Source: Mariniphaga sp.
GTDB taxonomy: Bacteria; Bacteroidota; Bacteroidia; Bacteroidales; Prolixibacteraceae
Assembly (NCBI GenBank): GCA_024636975.1
Contig: JAGXGA010000011.1
Span: 1 to 64,000 of the forward strand
DNA length: 64,000 nucleotides
Direction of reading: 5' to 3'
Part shown: in pieces, positions 44,432 to 52,428 of the stretch
Layout of the letters: each line of letters starts with the position of its first letter
How positions within the stretch are numbered: position 1 is the stretch's first letter
Translations under genes and position numbers: made by a program
The notes under the pieces: generated by a model
What the model saw: the letters and a program-made list of their open reading frames with translations, nothing else
Databases searched by the model: none
Told to the model about the DNA's origin: nothing

Positions 44432-44827
44432 TTAAGTAATACAATTTAAAAGCTGTTTTAGTTTTTTGATCAATAAATCCTGATTAATGGGTTTTAAAAT
44501 GTAATCATTGAACCCTGCTTCCAGAATTTTGTGCTGTTCTTCTATAAGCATTAATGATGCAGTCTGCGCTATCATAGGAATATCAACATTAAATTCCCTG
44601 ATTTTGCAGGCTGTCTCTATACCGTTCATTCCGGGCATTCTGATATCCATAAGAATGAGGCTGATATCGGGATTTTCCAAAAGGGCCTGAATCGTATCTT
44701 CACCATTCCAGGTGTGTATAATTTCGGCTCCGGATTCTTTAAGAATATATTCCAGGAGGTAGAAACTATTTTCGTCATCTTCAGCAACCAGTATTTTTTG
44801 GCCTGCTAAATAGTTATCTGTTTTCAT
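44432..44827 (-). CDS. Single-domain response regulator (CheY-like)
   Basis: A 131-residue receiver domain: KILVAEDDENSFYLLEYIL with the acidic pair, phospho-acceptor Asp in LILMDIRMPGMNGIE (near residue 61), Thr in AQTAS and Lys in YILKPIN (near 111). There is no output domain. Such proteins act in phosphorelays or bind partner proteins. No kinase gene is adjacent; repeats flank it on both sides. The receiver is most like those of hybrid kinases (NGIETACKIREF), so it may derive from one. Confidence 0.88.
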   Translation of the reverse strand: MKTDNYLAGQKILVAEDDENSFYLLEYILKESGAEIIHTWNGEDTIQALLENPDISLILMDIRMPGMNGIETACKIREFNVDIPMIAQTASLMLIEEQHKILEAGFNDYILKPINQDLLIKKLKQLLNCIT

Positions 44828-45343
44828 ATGTCCGTTCCTTTATAATAATACTGTAAAGGTATATGCAAAATAAAAACCAAAAAGGTAATTTATTTATATA
44901 CAGACAATTACAGGCGTAATGAAAAGTGTTGCAGGGAGAAAGGGAGCCGGCAGTCACTTCAGACACTTTTTTATATATGTTCATTTAAATACAAGTTTCT
45001 GATTACCTTACGGTTACTCTGGTGGATCAAAAGAGGTTCTCAGGCTTTATTTTGAGTGATAAATAGAAATGCATTTTGTTTTTTACCAATAATAAAGAAC
45101 CTTTTCTGCAAAAGCATCAGCGATCTAACGAATTAATTAAAAACGATTTAAGCCTTTAACAAACTTTCAATTATTGAAAATTTCCACATAAATTGTGGTT
45201 AGTTGTAGAAAACGGTATCAATGAGAATCGTTTTTGGAAGCTGCACCCGTTTTCTAAATAGTATAGATTTTTTTTTCGCCACAGATTGCACAAATTTGCA
45301 CAGATTCTTTTCGTGAAATCCGTGTAATTAGTGGATAACTATC

Positions 45344-45776
45344 GGGTGGTGTGGTTTCCTGCCCGGCTGCTACCGTTCGGACAGGACTGCCCGGCTGATT
45401 CCGTTCGGACGGGTGAATCACGCATTCTGATAGCAGGGCAGAGAGATTGATTGAGATTGATAGAGATTGGTGGAGATTGAAAGAGATTGGAAAATCAAGG
45501 CCTTCAAATAAAGCAATTCCTGGATCGGGAGACCGGGTGGCACGAATTCCTTTCGCGCATTCTGTATTTCTGTTGTTTTACCATTCAGTTTTTCAATCCC
45601 GTGGGAAGGTAAAAGAGAAAGATTGTTGCAGTCCTTTCTTTTAATTGTCTGAACCTTGATTCACAGGATTACCTTGATTATCTTCTAATCATGGTCATCA
45701 GGTTAATCAAGAGAATCATGGTACAGACTTTCCTGGTCATCATGTTATTCAGGAAAATCGTGGTTCAGACATTTTC
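45344..45776. repeat. Gene-free repeat block before the hypothetical pair
   Basis: The stretch 44828-45861 (about 1 kb) has no gene. It contains CCACAGATTGCACAAATTTG near 45281, the GCCCGGCTG...CGTTCGGAC unit (45344-45429), a GATTGATAGAGATTGGTGGA run (45446-45490), GGATCGGGAGACCGGGTGGC (45521-45564) and a TCTGAACCTTGATTCACAGG block with its mirrored CATGGTACAGAC and CGTGGTTCAGAC ends (45645-45776). The left part (44828-45280) shows nothing recognised. Confidence 0.55.
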
Positions 45777-45861
45777 GTTTCGGGTAACTTGTTTTCCGAA
45801 TGGCATCCCGGACCAGACCAATCAACTTTTTCTATATTTGCCCTTTAGTTAAATTTAAAAT

Positions 45862-46332
45862 ATGGATAATGATGTTCTACATTTTAGTACTCTGGACGAT
45901 GGCTATGATTATTTCATAAACGACAGATGGAGAAAGAAATATCATTTCAGAATTTTTACGTTTCCTGTCCCATCGGGTATACTTTCAGAAGCTGTTGAGG
46001 TTATAGATGAATCATCAAAAAGAGTTCCCAGGAGATTTTCAGTTTTATCAGACTTTCATGCCAATACAGAACAGGCAGAATTACAGCTTAAAACTAAAAT
46101 AAAAAAAAGCATTAATCAGAGGCATTTAAAACGGGGGAAGCCGGAAATTTCAGAAGAAGATGTTATAAGGGGAACGATAGGTTATACCGGCTATGCCGAT
46201 ACAGCATTCGATTTGCAGTTTGAAATTGATGGCAGGAGAATCACGGTGGAACAATTTGTTAAAATGCTGGATGTTTACCAGGGGTTTAATTTCAAGCTAA
46301 AGATTTATGATCCGACTGATGATATGGACTAA
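45862..46332 (+). CDS. Hypothetical protein
   Basis: A protein of 156 residues without signal or membrane segments. It opens MDNDVLHFSTLDDGYDYFIN and has a charged middle (RKKYHFRIFTFPVPSG, RGKPEISEEDVIRGTIGYTGYADTAFDLQFEIDGRRIT). I do not recognise a family. It is followed by a very short frame and another hypothetical gene on the same strand. The ends of this protein (YDPTDDMD) and of the short frame (EDPTEDND) are similar, which hints at a partial duplication. Confidence 0.65.
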   Translation: MDNDVLHFSTLDDGYDYFINDRWRKKYHFRIFTFPVPSGILSEAVEVIDESSKRVPRRFSVLSDFHANTEQAELQLKTKIKKSINQRHLKRGKPEISEEDVIRGTIGYTGYADTAFDLQFEIDGRRITVEQFVKMLDVYQGFNFKLKIYDPTDDMD

Positions 46333-46350
46333 AACAGTGGTTTAAAAAAA

Positions 46351-46419
46351 TTGAAGAAAAACATAACCAGTAAGCATAAATGGACTTCTTTTGAAGATCC
46401 AACAGAGGATAATGATTAA
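46351..46419 (+). CDS. Possible 22-residue short frame
   Basis: Starting at a TTG, the frame encodes a short basic-then-acidic peptide ending SFEDPTEDND. It lies 18 bp after the previous stop and 18 bp before the next ATG on the same strand. The tail resembles the C-terminus of the gene before it. There is no strong ribosome-binding site, so it may be a remnant rather than a gene. Confidence 0.2.
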   Translation: MKKNITSKHKWTSFEDPTEDND

Positions 46420-46437
46420 AATAATTGATTGTAATTG

Positions 46438-46860
46438 ATGCAAAAGATTTATGTAGATTTTATAGATGGCACAAAATATTTAGTTCCGGTAAATGCGGAA
46501 GAAATAGGGCCTGAAATGTATCTGATACTGGATGACGAAGAATATAAAAATAAAGATTCAAGTGAGCTGTTCGAGTTTTATCCCGGCGATATTGTAGAAG
46601 CAGAAGATACAGATGACCTGGATTTGGAATATCAGCATGTGGCTGTTTCATTAATTTCAGCTGGTGAAAATTCACTTGAAAGAAGATATTTAAGATTTAA
46701 ATTTTACAGTACCCAAAGATTAATGACTGTTAGTAAAGAAACAGCAGAAGAATATAAAGAAGTTATTGAACGTATTGTTGATGAAAAGAGAAAAGGTTTG
46801 TTCTTCTATAAAGGCATCACCGAAACTGTAGAATTCCTTTATGGCTTTGTGAAAAAATGA
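46438..46860 (+). CDS. Hypothetical protein
   Basis: A cytoplasmic protein of 140 residues from the ATG at 46438 (a TTG one codon earlier is possible). The N-terminal part looks beta-rich (QKIYVDFIDGTKYLVPVNAEEIG), with an acidic centre (DIVEAEDTDDLDLEY) and a helical C-terminus. I do not recognise a family. It is probably co-transcribed with the hypothetical gene at 45862. The pair could be an immunity- or toxin-like module, but nothing in the sequence proves it. Confidence 0.62.
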   Translation: MQKIYVDFIDGTKYLVPVNAEEIGPEMYLILDDEEYKNKDSSELFEFYPGDIVEAEDTDDLDLEYQHVAVSLISAGENSLERRYLRFKFYSTQRLMTVSKETAEEYKEVIERIVDEKRKGLFFYKGITETVEFLYGFVKK

Positions 46861-46990
46861 CCTTTGTAATTATGCTGATTCGGGTGTTAAAGAGGGGAGG
46901 GGTTATCTATTGATGAAAGGAATTAGCACAACTTTTTCTGACAGCGATGAAAGACAGCATCGGATGACATTCCTTCAAACAAAGAAATGC

Positions 46991-47243
46991 CTGGATCGGG
47001 ATACCGGGTGGTACGAATTTCTGTCACGCAAACTGATACCAGGGAAGAGGGGATATTTTCTTAATTGTCTGAACCTTGATTCATAGGACTATCTTGATTA
47101 CCCTGATTCCTTAAAATCATGGACATCATGTTAATCAAGCGAATCATGGTTCAGACTTTTATGGACATCATGTGAATCAGGAAAATCAGGGTTCAGACTT
47201 TCCTTTAATCCTGTCCATCAGGTTAATCAGGAAAATCGTGTTG
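46991..47243. repeat. Intergenic repeats: GGATCGGGATACCGGG unit and TCTGAACC block
   Basis: The unit at 46991-47035 is a degraded copy of the one at 44114 and 45521. From 47060 to 47243 runs a TCTGAACCTTGATTCATAGG block with three TTAATCA(A/G)G-AATC-TGGTTCAGAC-type ends, related to 45645-45776 and 63005-63120. No gene is present in 46861-47362. Confidence 0.55.
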
Positions 47244-47362
47244 TCCCGCAGGGCATCGGGATTAACAACTTCCGGTTAGTGTGTTATATTACCCATGCTC
47301 ATTTCATGCAATTAAAATTCTTTTCTTCAAATATACCGGGCATAACAAATGAGGCAGTGGGC

Positions 47363-47752
47363 TTAACTTAAATTCTCATGAAGGCATAAAATATTTCCTT
47401 CAGGATCTTTGAACCAGGCAGCTTTTTCCGATCCAATTGTGCAGATATGATTAATGGTTTTAATGTCAGGGAGATCATAATCCTCGAAGGCAATACCTTT
47501 TTCCTGAAGCTGTTCAACTACTTTGTCAATGTCTTTAATTTGGAATGTTAGCGCAGTATGCTCAGCTTTTGTCCCTTCATCTTTTTGAAGTAGGCTAATA
47601 CGGGTTCCCTGTCCTCCCTCAAAAGTTTGATTACCTTCGGCGGTGACCTTTCCTGGTTTTAATCCCAGCGTTTCTTTATAAAACCGATATGCACGTTCCC
47701 GGTCCTTAACCGGAAGGATAACTGTGATCCCTGCTTTTGCCAGTGTTTCCAT
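47363..47752 (-). CDS. VOC-family (glyoxalase-like) protein
   Basis: A glyoxalase/bleomycin-resistance-fold protein. From the ATG at 47752 it has 129 residues, the usual length for one VOC domain: GITVILPVKDRERAYRFYKETLGLKPG at the start, TALTFQIKDIDKVVEQLQEKGI in the middle and AAWFKDPEGNILCLHENL at the end. The last motif carries a conserved Glu. The protein may isomerise, cleave or bind a small molecule; the substrate is unknown. The frame is open for a further 65 codons, but that extension would overlap the start of the divergent gene and does not fit the family, so it was left out. Confidence 0.85.
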   Translation of the reverse strand: METLAKAGITVILPVKDRERAYRFYKETLGLKPGKVTAEGNQTFEGGQGTRISLLQKDEGTKAEHTALTFQIKDIDKVVEQLQEKGIAFEDYDLPDIKTINHICTIGSEKAAWFKDPEGNILCLHENLS

Positions 47753-47966
47753 TTGCTGTTCCTTCTTAAATGTTTTCATTACTGTGTGATACGAACTGAC
47801 AAAAGGTTTGGTTTCATAAAAACATTTTAGTTTGACGAAAGCTTGATTGAACAATTGGATAATGGAGCTTGAACTGAAATGACCTTGGAAATCGCCCGCA
47901 ACCGGCAACTTTTCATATCGCAAAACGTTGACATTCATTGAAGTCATAATTGTTGATCAAATAATA

Positions 47967-49250
47967 ATGAAAAAGCTTAATCTGTACGTATTCTCACTTT
48001 TCTTTCTTTTGTTGTTTTCTTTCACAGATCAATCCAGGCAAAATGAAAGTAGTAAAAGTGACTATGGCTCTAAGACCAGAGAATTAATAAACCTTGTTGA
48101 TGCAAATCCAGAAATTAAATCATTGCTATTAGCTTCAATCGAACAGGCCAGGAAAATCAATCCGGATAAGCAAACAAACCCGGCTCAAACATTAGAGGAG
48201 TATTACGAATTTGTTGCATTGACTGAAAATGCAATGCCTTGGCAATTCTTAGAAGTTGATTATGCAAATTCCTTGTATGAAAGAATCGACCAAAGTTTGT
48301 GCTACTTCTTTTTTATAAATGACCAACCGCTTGATGCTCTGGAGGGAAAGGGATACTTTAATAATTCCTTACAATACCATGAGCCTTACAAATCGTGGTT
48401 AACCAGCTTTAATAAGTCCTATGGTGAATATATGGATTCAGAAGCCTCCTGGAACGAGGATTATTATCAAATCGCCTTGTCGGATGGGATTTTTGGTCTG
48501 CAAAATGGTTGGTACGAAGACCCTTCCAACTGGAATACCTTTAATCAATTCTTTGCGAGGCATTTAACGTCTCCTGCCGAAAGACCCATTGCAGAGCCGT
48601 GTGATAATAGCGTAGTGGTATCCCCGGCAGATGCCCAGCCTCAGGGCGTATGGGCCATTGATAGCAATTCTGTGATTATCGAGAAAGAGGGGATTGCGAT
48701 TAAATCAGCAACTTTATACGATTTAAAAAATCTTATCGGAAGGGAAAGCGAATACGTTGAATCATTTGCGAATGGTACCTTCACCCATTCATTTTTGGAT
48801 GTTGGTGATTACCATCGGTATCATTTTCCGCTAAGTGGAGTAGTAAAAGAAATGCGCATCATTCCCGGTGAAAGCGTTTCAGGCGGCTACACCACCTGGG
48901 ATCCGAAAAATAAGCGATACCAATTTGATGCTTCCTCGGTGGCCTGGCAAGCCATTGAGACGCGAGGGTGTGTGATTTTAGAAACGGAAGAATATGGCTT
49001 AGTTGCGTTGCTCCCTGTAGGTATGTGGCCAGTTTCTTCTGTAAACTTTGAAGACAATTTGCAAGTTGGTGATCAAGTTTCAAAAGGCGATATGCTGGGC
49101 TACTTTCTTTTTGGAGGGTCGGATTTCATCATGATATTTCAAGATAAGGCACAATTCACGTTAAACGCTCCCAGGAATTTAGAAAGTGACTCATATCAAC
49201 ACCTATTGATGGGTGAACGACTCGGATATTTTGGTAAAGGTAACCAATAA
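47967..49250 (+). CDS. Secreted phosphatidylserine decarboxylase-like protein
   Basis: A protein of 427 residues with a signal peptide (1-22). Residues about 60-175 match the PSDC-associated helical domain (WQFLEVDYANSLYERIDQSL, FNQFFARHL). The decarboxylase domain (about 185-420) contains SPADAQPQGVW, YVESFANGTFTHSFLDVGDYHRYHFPLSG and VKEMRIIPGESVSGGY. Near the C-terminus FLFGGSDFIMIFQDK has Gly-Ser at the place of the LGST/GGST self-cleavage motif that forms the pyruvoyl cofactor. Members with this layout include amino-acid decarboxylases as well as lipid enzymes. Export to the periplasm is unusual for a phosphatidylserine decarboxylase. Catalytic activity is likely but unproven. Confidence 0.85.
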   Translation: MKKLNLYVFSLFFLLLFSFTDQSRQNESSKSDYGSKTRELINLVDANPEIKSLLLASIEQARKINPDKQTNPAQTLEEYYEFVALTENAMPWQFLEVDYANSLYERIDQSLCYFFFINDQPLDALEGKGYFNNSLQYHEPYKSWLTSFNKSYGEYMDSEASWNEDYYQIALSDGIFGLQNGWYEDPSNWNTFNQFFARHLTSPAERPIAEPCDNSVVVSPADAQPQGVWAIDSNSVIIEKEGIAIKSATLYDLKNLIGRESEYVESFANGTFTHSFLDVGDYHRYHFPLSGVVKEMRIIPGESVSGGYTTWDPKNKRYQFDASSVAWQAIETRGCVILETEEYGLVALLPVGMWPVSSVNFEDNLQVGDQVSKGDMLGYFLFGGSDFIMIFQDKAQFTLNAPRNLESDSYQHLLMGERLGYFGKGNQ

Positions 49251-49253
49251 CAA

Positions 49254-49835
49254 ATGCCAAGGCGGCGGCTAACGACCCAATCTCCCCTAAATACTGAAGG
49301 TGATTTTTACAGACTCAAATTTGTTCTCCCTGACTCTTCAGTATTATCTGACACTGTGATACTTTCTGATTTTAATGGATTTGAAAATTATCTGAATTAT
49401 AACTTAAACCTTGAAAAGAAAATTGAAATAGGATTTACTGACATTAACCTACTTAATAGTATGGAACTTAAAGAGATAAAGTTTGATAATCAGCAAGTAT
49501 ACGAGCCTATACTTTATTTACAGCCTTATCAGGTAAATGAATTTCATACGATTTACTACAATTCGACCATGCCAATCGAGGATGTAAAAAAGGTTGAGAG
49601 TACTGTTAAGAGGTTAAGTTCGTATTTTCCGATAAACCAGCAGGTTGACATTGTATTTTTGGATACAGAACCAGATTATACGATTAAATTCTTTGTGGTT
49701 AAAGATTTGTGGCAAAATGCCGGAGTAACAGAAAGACTTAAAAGCACAGTTGATTATATAAAAAGTAGCGGAGTTAACAAAAAAATTAATTTAGTATTAA
49801 TAGATAATCAGACTTTTAAAGAGATACAAATATAA
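49254..49835 (+). CDS. Hypothetical protein, start uncertain
   Basis: The frame is 193 residues long and I do not recognise a family. The first residues (MPRRRLTTQSPLN) come from GC-rich DNA (CCAAGGCGGCGGCTAACG) unlike the AT-rich rest, so the true 5' end may have been lost or lie further in. The body is beta-alpha (GDFYRLKFVLPDSSVLSDTVILSDF, VDIVFLDTEPDYTIKFFVVKDLW, INLVLIDNQTFKEIQI). It begins 3 bp after the decarboxylase stop but probably arrived separately. Confidence 0.5.
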   Translation: MPRRRLTTQSPLNTEGDFYRLKFVLPDSSVLSDTVILSDFNGFENYLNYNLNLEKKIEIGFTDINLLNSMELKEIKFDNQQVYEPILYLQPYQVNEFHTIYYNSTMPIEDVKKVESTVKRLSSYFPINQQVDIVFLDTEPDYTIKFFVVKDLWQNAGVTERLKSTVDYIKSSGVNKKINLVLIDNQTFKEIQI

Positions 49836-49995
49836 GCCACGTTCAACACAACACGCGGTATAAAAAATTGCCGGCATTCAGCAATAATGATTGCTTCCTT
49901 ATTGGCAGTGATGTTAGAATAAAAGTTCCTCAAAATAAATTCTTGCTGAAAAGTAATTTATTATTTACCTTTGAATGTGATTTAGAAGTATACAA

Positions 49996-50184
49996 ATGAA
50001 ATGTTCTGAACTATATCGACTTTTGAAGAAAGATGGCTGGTTTCCAATTTCACAAAAAGGGTCACATGTTAAATTGAAACATGATCATAAAGATGGTATA
50101 ATAATTTTTCCAAATCATGGAAGCCAGGAAGTCGGAAAAGGGCTTGAGAAAAAAATACTGAAGGATGCAGGAATAATATTGTAA
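49996..50184 (+). CDS. hicA: HicA-type toxin (mRNA interferase)
   Basis: A protein of 62 residues with the full HicA pattern: ELYRLLKKDGWFPISQKGSHVKLKHDHKDGIIIFPNHGSQEVGKGLEKKILKDAGI. The GSH segment holds the catalytic His. HicA has a double-stranded RNA-binding-like fold and cuts mRNA when released from HicB. The antitoxin gene starts 10 bp after its stop, the usual toxin-first order. It sits in a run of short, AT-rich genes that looks acquired. Confidence 0.92.
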   Translation: MKCSELYRLLKKDGWFPISQKGSHVKLKHDHKDGIIIFPNHGSQEVGKGLEKKILKDAGIIL

Positions 50185-50194
50185 AACAGGAATT

Positions 50195-50590
50195 ATGAAA
50201 AAATATAAGAAAAAAGTAAAAATAATTGTAGAGAAAACAAAGACAGGATTTTCGGCTTATTCTGAAGAATATCCAATATTCACGACGGGAAGGACTATTC
50301 CTGAATTATTAAATAATGCACTCGAAGCTACTCAATTAAATTTTGAAAAGGATTTTGAAATTACACATGAAAATTTGAAATTTGAAATTGACTTTGCACA
50401 ATTTTTTCAATACTACAAAGTGCTGAATTCAAAATTTCTTGCAGAAAAAATTGGAATGAATCCAACTTTACTGTCTCAATATGTGCAAGGACATAAAAAA
50501 CCATCTGAAAGCCAAACTGAAAAGATATTAAGTGGAATTCATCAAATTGGACAAGAATTATCTGAAATGAATTTAATATATAGAAGTTAA
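50195..50590 (+). CDS. hicB: HicB-type antitoxin with Xre-like HTH
   Basis: A 131-residue protein. The N-terminal half is a HicB partial RNase-H fold (KVKIIVEKTKTGFSAYSEEYPIFTTGRTIPELLNNALEA). The C-terminal part (about 85-125: YYKVLNSKFLAEKIGMNPTLLSQYVQGHKKPSESQTEKILSGI) is a helix-turn-helix of the Xre type. It neutralises HicA and represses the operon through the HTH. Confidence 0.9.
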   Translation: MKKYKKKVKIIVEKTKTGFSAYSEEYPIFTTGRTIPELLNNALEATQLNFEKDFEITHENLKFEIDFAQFFQYYKVLNSKFLAEKIGMNPTLLSQYVQGHKKPSESQTEKILSGIHQIGQELSEMNLIYRS

Positions 50591-50668
50591 ACCACAGGCT
50601 ATAACATAGTGCAAATTTCAGGGCTGGGTCTGGTGGTATTCGATCGTCGGATTCACGATTGATTTCCC

Positions 50669-51121
50669 TTGTCCGTTGGATTACCGTTAGCAACAGCTTT
50701 TTTGATTGTTGGAGGAAGTTTGGAAAATAAGAAATTCTCCAGGTCTGCCGAAGGTTTATTAAATGGAAAAGCGTACATTTTTAATACAAAGGGGTTTTTT
50801 AAGAAATACACTGAAATTATTGATGTTGCTGATAAAATAGTTATTGGTAAAATCGAATACAACAGCTGGAAAACAAAAGCAAAAATAGTGGTTAACGGCA
50901 AAACGGTTCATTTCAGGTATGCCAATTTCCTGAACACCAAATGGCAACTTGTTGATTCTGATGGAATCATTATGACTTTCAAGGGGTCCTTAACAAGCGG
51001 CCAAGTCACTGCCAGTAAAGATGATGCTGCATTAATATTATCGGGACTGTTTGTTGTAAATTATTTCTGGCATGTACCGGTTGTCCTATTGATTGTCGTT
51101 CTTTTAATAATCGTCCGGTAA
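50669..51121 (+). CDS. Hypothetical membrane-anchored protein, probably 5'-truncated
   Basis: The frame has 150 residues and begins at a TTG with no ATG nearby, so the native start may be lost. The body is beta-rich (GKAYIFNTKGFFKKYTEIIDVADKIVIGKIEYNSW, AKIVVNGKTVHFRY, WQLVDSDGIIMTFKG), resembling the tubby/scramblase-like proteins of Bacteroidota that end in a C-terminal membrane helix. That helix is present here (FWHVPVVLLIVVLLIIV). The first 12 or so residues could be unrelated sequence. The function is unknown. Confidence 0.55.
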   Translation: MSVGLPLATAFLIVGGSLENKKFSRSAEGLLNGKAYIFNTKGFFKKYTEIIDVADKIVIGKIEYNSWKTKAKIVVNGKTVHFRYANFLNTKWQLVDSDGIIMTFKGSLTSGQVTASKDDAALILSGLFVVNYFWHVPVVLLIVVLLIIVR

Positions 51122-51214
51122 TGTAAACGTGTAAGTTAAAAAGGCTTTGGCTTGACTGGATCGCAACTATTTTCCTTGAAATAATTTAAATTTATGGTTT
51201 ATTAAAAATAGATT

Positions 51215-51886
51215 ATGGATGAGGATTGGCTGATTTATTTTGATTACAGTTTCAGATCGTGTCCGGATGCAGAAAGGCATTTGGATCCTGGTTATTTCAT
51301 AAAGGACATCAGCATGAATATTTTTAAGGAAGCAGATTTGGAGGATGATGCTTCAGAAGAACTGCTGATAGGAAAAGCCGGATTTAAAGTAATATATGCT
51401 GATCAGGCAATCAATGCAGGAGTTTATCTTTCTGATGTGTTTGATTGCTATGAATACAGCTTTCGCCACGGACAGGAAATCATTGATTTTTCTGCTGGAG
51501 AGATCAAAGGTGACATTCAGGAATTCTTTGATTATGGAGTAATCAGCAGCAACATTTGTATTATCCAGGAAATTGCCATACTCCCGGAATACAGGGGGCA
51601 TAAAATAGCAGTAAAAGCTGTGCGGGATATAATTTTTAATTACAGCCAGGTATGCAATTTATTTGTTATCCAGCCTTTCCCAATGCAATTTGAGAAAGGT
51701 ATTGCAGAAGGGGACGAGTGGGTGAATCGTCTCAATCTTGATAAATTTACAAGTCCTAAAGAAACGGCTTTTCAGAAGCTGAGGGATTATTATTTGAAGT
51801 ACATGGGATTTCAACAGATTCCAGGCTATAAGAATTTGTTATTTTACTGCAGTTCGTTTAAGAATGAAAGGTTAGATGGTGATTAA
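51215..51886 (+). CDS. GNAT-like hypothetical protein
   Basis: A protein of 223 residues. The centre has the acetyl-CoA-binding motif of GNAT acetyltransferases: IQEIAILPEYRGHKIAVKAVRDIIFNY (about residues 112-138, with the RGHKIA loop). The N-terminal part is unlike known families, and a second GNAT-like beta strand is seen near the end (YYLKYMGFQQIPGYKNLLFY). The substrate is unknown. It may be an acetyltransferase or a degenerate member. Confidence 0.7.
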   Translation: MDEDWLIYFDYSFRSCPDAERHLDPGYFIKDISMNIFKEADLEDDASEELLIGKAGFKVIYADQAINAGVYLSDVFDCYEYSFRHGQEIIDFSAGEIKGDIQEFFDYGVISSNICIIQEIAILPEYRGHKIAVKAVRDIIFNYSQVCNLFVIQPFPMQFEKGIAEGDEWVNRLNLDKFTSPKETAFQKLRDYYLKYMGFQQIPGYKNLLFYCSSFKNERLDGD

Positions 51887-51922
51887 AATTTTTACGTCGG
51901 GAAACGAGTTGACACGGTTTAG

Positions 51923-51963
51923 TCCCTCTGCTCCTTGCCCTCTGCCCTTTGCCCTTTGCCCTT
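51923..51963 (-). repeat. Reverse-oriented GGGCAAAG/GAGCAGAG run
   Basis: CTCTGCTCCTTGCCCTCTGC and CCTTTGCCCTTTGCCC are the complement of the purine-rich tracts at 214, 18364, 31715 and 35647. It is the last such repeat before the defence island. The rest of 51887-52296 shows nothing further. Confidence 0.55.
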
Positions 51964-52296
51964 CTTCACTTTCGCTCATAAAAGTTTTCCACAAATTCCT
52001 CCCTCCTATTGTTTTGCAATGAAATGATTTATAGATTTATTCCGTCAAACTTTTAATCCTTTATTATTGCCATACATACCGAAAACCGTACATACAAAAG
52101 TTTCCCAATAACAATTTTTTACATAAAAAGGAAATCCGTACAGCCGGCAGGTGATTTTAACAGGTACAGCAGATGGAGCAACAGCTTCCCGGATGTAACA
52201 GAGTTTTTAGTGCAATGATTTGACAGGGTAAAACCGGGTGCTGGGTGTGACTGAGATGGCGGAGCTATGAAAGGGCTTAAATTTATTGCAATAAAA

Positions 52297-52348
52297 AAGG
52301 AGAATATATAACATGAGAGTTGTACATATCCAACGGCCATTTGTTTAG
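52297..52348 (+). other. 11-codon mini-frame with strong Shine-Dalgarno upstream of CBASS
   Basis: AAGGAG at 52297-52302 is 10 nt before an ATG that opens the frame MRVVHIQRPFV, stop (52313-52348). It lies about 38 bp before the 19-nt repeat that borders the CBASS operon. It may be the 5' stub of a gene cut by insertion of the defence cassette, or a leader peptide. Nothing in the sequence decides between these. Confidence 0.3.
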
Positions 52349-52385
52349 TGAGATCAATAAATACGAATTGATAAATTAGTTAGGG

Positions 52386-52404
52386 GCAAGGCTAAAAAAA
52401 CCGA
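52386..52404 (+). repeat. 19-nt direct repeat, left border of the CBASS module
   Basis: GCAAGGCTAAAAAAACCGA is repeated with one change at 54447-54465 (GCAAGGCTAAAAAGACCGA). The two copies are 2061 bp apart and enclose exactly the CD-NTase and TIR-STING genes. Confidence 0.7.
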
Positions 52405-52428
52405 TACAACAACCAAAAACAACTTATA

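Noticed and set aside
47752-47947. N-terminal extension of the VOC protein
   Set aside because: The extra 65 residues do not fit the one-domain family length and overlap the start region of the divergent decarboxylase gene.
49254-49300. CCAAGGCGGCGGCTAACG considered as an integron attC site
   Set aside because: No paired core sites could be traced and no integrase gene is in the window; left as an observation on the uncertain start of the gene at 49254.
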